64,000 bases of DNA from Lactiplantibacillus brownii (GTDB taxonomy: Bacteria; Bacillota; Bacilli; Lactobacillales; Lactobacillaceae): NCBI RefSeq assembly GCF_031085375.1, contig NZ_JAVCWF010000001.1, positions 2,294,001 to 2,358,000 of the forward strand, written 5' to 3'. The translations under genes and the position numbers were made by a program. Under the pieces are notes generated by a model that did not search any database, was not told the origin of the DNA, and saw nothing but the letters and a program-made list of their open reading frames with translations. Shown here piece by piece: positions 63,636 to 64,000 of the stretch (positions are counted from its first letter, which is position 1; every line of letters begins with the position of its first letter).

Positions 63636-64000
63636 CTAACCTAATTTTGCGTATGCGGCATCATCAACAGGTTCAAGCCATTCGCTCGTGCCTTTTGTGA
63701 TGGCAACGTGTGAGAACCAACTATCCTTAGTTGCGCCATGCCAGTGTTTGACCCCTTCATGGATCGTCACACTGTCGCCAGCATGTAATAATTGTGCTGG
63801 TTTGCCAGCTTCTTGATACCAGCCTTCACCACCAGTTACTAGCAAAATTTGAAAGCCATTATGATGAATGTGCCAATTATTACGGCAACCAGGTTCAAAG
63901 GTCACGTTTGAAACGTTCACATCAATTTCATCACCGGGTTCTGATAAGCCTTGTAAATAACTTTGCCCAATAAAATACTTAGCGTACGCCGTGTTCTTGG
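63636..64000 (-). CDS. Cupin-domain protein (5' end outside window)
   Basis: The frame continues to the right edge; a GTG at 63920 is internal. Visible sequence includes AKYFIGQSYLQ, NVTFEPGCRNNWHIHH with the metal-binding HxH, then the second cupin motif HAGDSVTIHEGVKHWHGA. It binds a metal and is common with CMD proteins in lactobacilli. First visible gene of the operon, 12 bp before the CMD gene. Confidence 0.92.
   Translation of the reverse strand, partial: KNTAYAKYFIGQSYLQGLSEPGDEIDVNVSNVTFEPGCRNNWHIHHNGFQILLVTGGEGWYQEAGKPAQLLHAGDSVTIHEGVKHWHGATKDSWFSHVAITKGTSEWLEPVDDAAYAKLG

Overview
The window comes from a low-GC Gram-positive lactic acid bacterium of the Lactiplantibacillus plantarum group. 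The evidence is the 16S/23S/5S operon, the gene content (oleate hydratase, TagE/GtfA-type glycosyltransferases, AST-rich LysM surface protein, DUF4811, YagU) and strong AGGAGG-type ribosome binding sites. Compared from memory with L. plantarum, the 16S differs at several positions in V1, V2 and the V9 stem, so a sister species is more likely than L. plantarum itself. The window is ordinary chromosome with one insertion sequence and no prophage or CRISPR.

Layout. 1-8.5 kb: 3' part of an EamA transporter, a D-2-hydroxyacid dehydrogenase, a MapZ-like division protein, flavodoxin, a type I dehydroquinase homologue lacking its catalytic residues, an APC permease and a MarR regulator. 8.5-14.6 kb: tRNA-Thr and an rrn operon on the minus strand, driven by three consensus promoters. 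14.7-16.3 kb: a complete IS3-family element sitting in the loop of a terminator hairpin. 16.4-24.2 kb: ECF S component, T-box-controlled tyrS, a DHA2 exporter with divergent MarR, a GH25 lysozyme with a small anchored partner, and a C39 peptidase. 24.4-33.4 kb: orphan AgrC-type kinase, YueI, DUF554, glutamate symporter, YagU, HrtBA-like ABC exporter and a MerR/TipAS regulator. 33.9-41.2 kb: a preQ1-riboswitch operon (nucleoside hydrolase plus ECF S component), TetR plus oleate hydratase, and a P2-type ATPase behind a long structured leader. 41.3-49.9 kb: DUF4143 ATPase with a three-palindrome operator array, cation/proton antiporter with a structured leader, AEC carrier, a toxin-antitoxin pair whose toxin is frameshifted, MFS, and a HAD dehalogenase. 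50-64 kb: DHA2/DUF4811 pair, YeiH with divergent LysR, a GtfA/GtfB-like glycosyltransferase pair next to a secreted Ser/Thr-rich LysM-Apf protein, AdaA/Ogt DNA repair, a NatAB-like ABC system, and a cupin-CMD-SDR operon running off the right edge.

Most genes are short independent units closed by strong hairpin terminators. The most unusual content is not protein-coding. At least three families of large, internally folded intergenic repeats recur in both orientations: family 1 near 1.1-1.35 and 27.3-27.7 kb; family 2 near 8.8, 22.9, 23.3, 33.5 and 50.2 kb; family 3 near 16.3, 23.4 and 28.5 kb. Family 1 has an outer stem enclosing three hairpins and shows at least one compensatory base-pair change between copies.

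The clearest functional story is the preQ1-I riboswitch in front of a nucleoside hydrolase and an ECF substrate-binding subunit, which points to salvage of queuosine or a related 7-deazaguanine. Other points of interest are the dead dehydroquinase homologue, the frameshifted YafQ-type toxin, and two candidate regulatory leaders in front of ion transporters.
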